Source: Oscillospiraceae bacterium
GTDB lineage: Bacteria; Bacillota; Clostridia; Oscillospirales; Ruminococcaceae
Length of the DNA stretch: 33,503 nt
Assembly: GCA_024684395.1 (NCBI GenBank)
Contig: JAIKWY010000064.1
Location: 1 to 33,503, forward strand
Direction: 5' to 3'
A program made the translations under genes and the position numbers. A model generated the notes under the pieces. The model was not told the DNA's origin, did not search any database, and saw only the letters and a program-made list of their open reading frames with translations. This document shows positions 32,793-33,503 of this stretch, piece by piece (within the stretch, counting starts at the first letter, position 1; each line of letters starts with the position of its first letter).

Positions 32793-33503
32793 ATGTTTAC
32801 AACCGGAATCCCCGCTTGTGATGCTGTCAAGGAAATGGCACTGACCGGAAATGTGATCTCGCAGATCTAGTACAAGACGCTTGTGCGTGCTGTGTTTACA
32901 ACTGCGGAGATCGACGGGAAATATGTTGTTTCGGCTGAGATTCCTCCGCTAGATGTGACAGATCGCCCCTGCTATTACAAGGGTAAGGGTCGGCTGAAGG
33001 GTTCTTACGTCCGTGTAGGCGATGCTGACAAGCCTATGACCGAATACGAAGTCTACAGCTATGCGGCGTATCGGCGGAAATACCGGGATGATGTGCGGGA
33101 GGTGGAGCGTGCATCCATTACGTCGCTCGATGAGGAACGGATTGACAGCTATCTGAAACTGTTGAAACCGGAAAAGCCCAATCTCTCTCGACTTGAAGAT
33201 GCGCAGATATTGGAACTGATGTGCATGATCGTGAACGACAAAACCACACTTGCGGCGCAGATGCTGTTCGGCCTTTATCCGCAGGCATATTTTCCGCAGC
33301 TTGGTATCATTGCTGTTTCGGTGCCCGGCACAGAGATTGGACAGGTCGATCTGGACGGTTCACGGTTCATCGACAATCAGCGGATTGAGGGCTCAATCCC
33401 GGAGATGCTCAAATCGGCACTGAAATTCGTCCGCACCAATACCCGGAAGCGCACGATCATTGATCCGAAGACCGGTGAACGCCAGGATCGGACGGACTAC
33501 CCG
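32793..33503 (+). pseudogene. Truncated AlbA_2/COG2865-type ATP-binding regulator with in-frame stop
   Basis: A good ribosome site (TAGGAGG) precedes ATG at 32793, but TAG at 32868-32870 stops the frame after 25 codons. The same frame then stays open to the window end. The part after the stop (VRAVFTTAEIDGKYVVSAEIPP, RPCYYKGKGRLKGSYVRVGDA, KPMTEYE) matches the region following the AlbA_2 DNA-binding domain in COG2865 proteins. The DNA-binding half is missing, and the first 25 codons do not look like it. These genes are common in mobile regions. The gene is probably dead; an internal restart would give only the C-terminal ATPase part. Confidence 0.75.

Overview
The window looks like chromosome from an anaerobic, spore-lineage Firmicute of the Ruminococcus type (Oscillospiraceae). 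Three large secreted enzymes end in type I dockerins, so a cellulosome-forming species is likely. CotF-type coat proteins, the DapL route to lysine/peptidoglycan and moderately GC-rich coding DNA agree. The species cannot be fixed from sequence alone.

Bases 1-13.8 kb are mostly housekeeping: the end of a GH2 beta-mannosidase, a small Gly-rich protein, a YbaK-type deacylase, a leftward coat-protein group, a leftward pyrG-dapL operon with a terminator-like hairpin in its leader, a YkgJ-type Cys-cluster protein with purB and a lipoprotein, tgt, a tRNA-Thr(CGT), a membrane metallophosphoesterase and a DUF4003 protein. Promoters and terminators are unusually easy to read here.

Bases 14.0-22.4 kb and 28.8-32.0 kb form a plant-cell-wall (pectin) locus. 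A four-part regulator (sugar-binding-protein-like sensor, linker domain, degenerate GGDEF, AraC-type DNA-binding domain) sits beside a rhamnogalacturonan lyase, a predicted metalloprotease and a pectate lyase, all with signal peptides and dockerins. The same approximately 20-bp motif lies at exactly the same distance upstream of weak promoters of all three enzymes. It also overlaps the -35 box of the regulator itself, in the opposite orientation. The simplest model is activation of the enzymes and autorepression.

Inside this locus, at 22.7-28.8 kb, is an apparently AT-richer operon that I do not recognise as a described system. A strong promoter drives a 105-residue protein built of five 17-residue Tyr/Gly repeats. 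After a hairpin come an acyl carrier protein, a radical SAM enzyme, a GNAT, two consecutive U32-family proteins whose cysteines match the UbiV/UbiU anaerobic hydroxylase pair, a second GNAT and an acyl-activating ligase. The genes are tightly coupled. My inference is anaerobic modification (hydroxylation and/or acylation, plus radical chemistry) of the repeat peptide or of an ACP-bound small molecule.

The last 1.5 kb is a decayed mobile-element border: the 3' half of a tRNA-Arg(TCT) as an attachment-site relic, short direct repeats, a terminator, and a truncated ATP-binding regulator gene with an in-frame stop.
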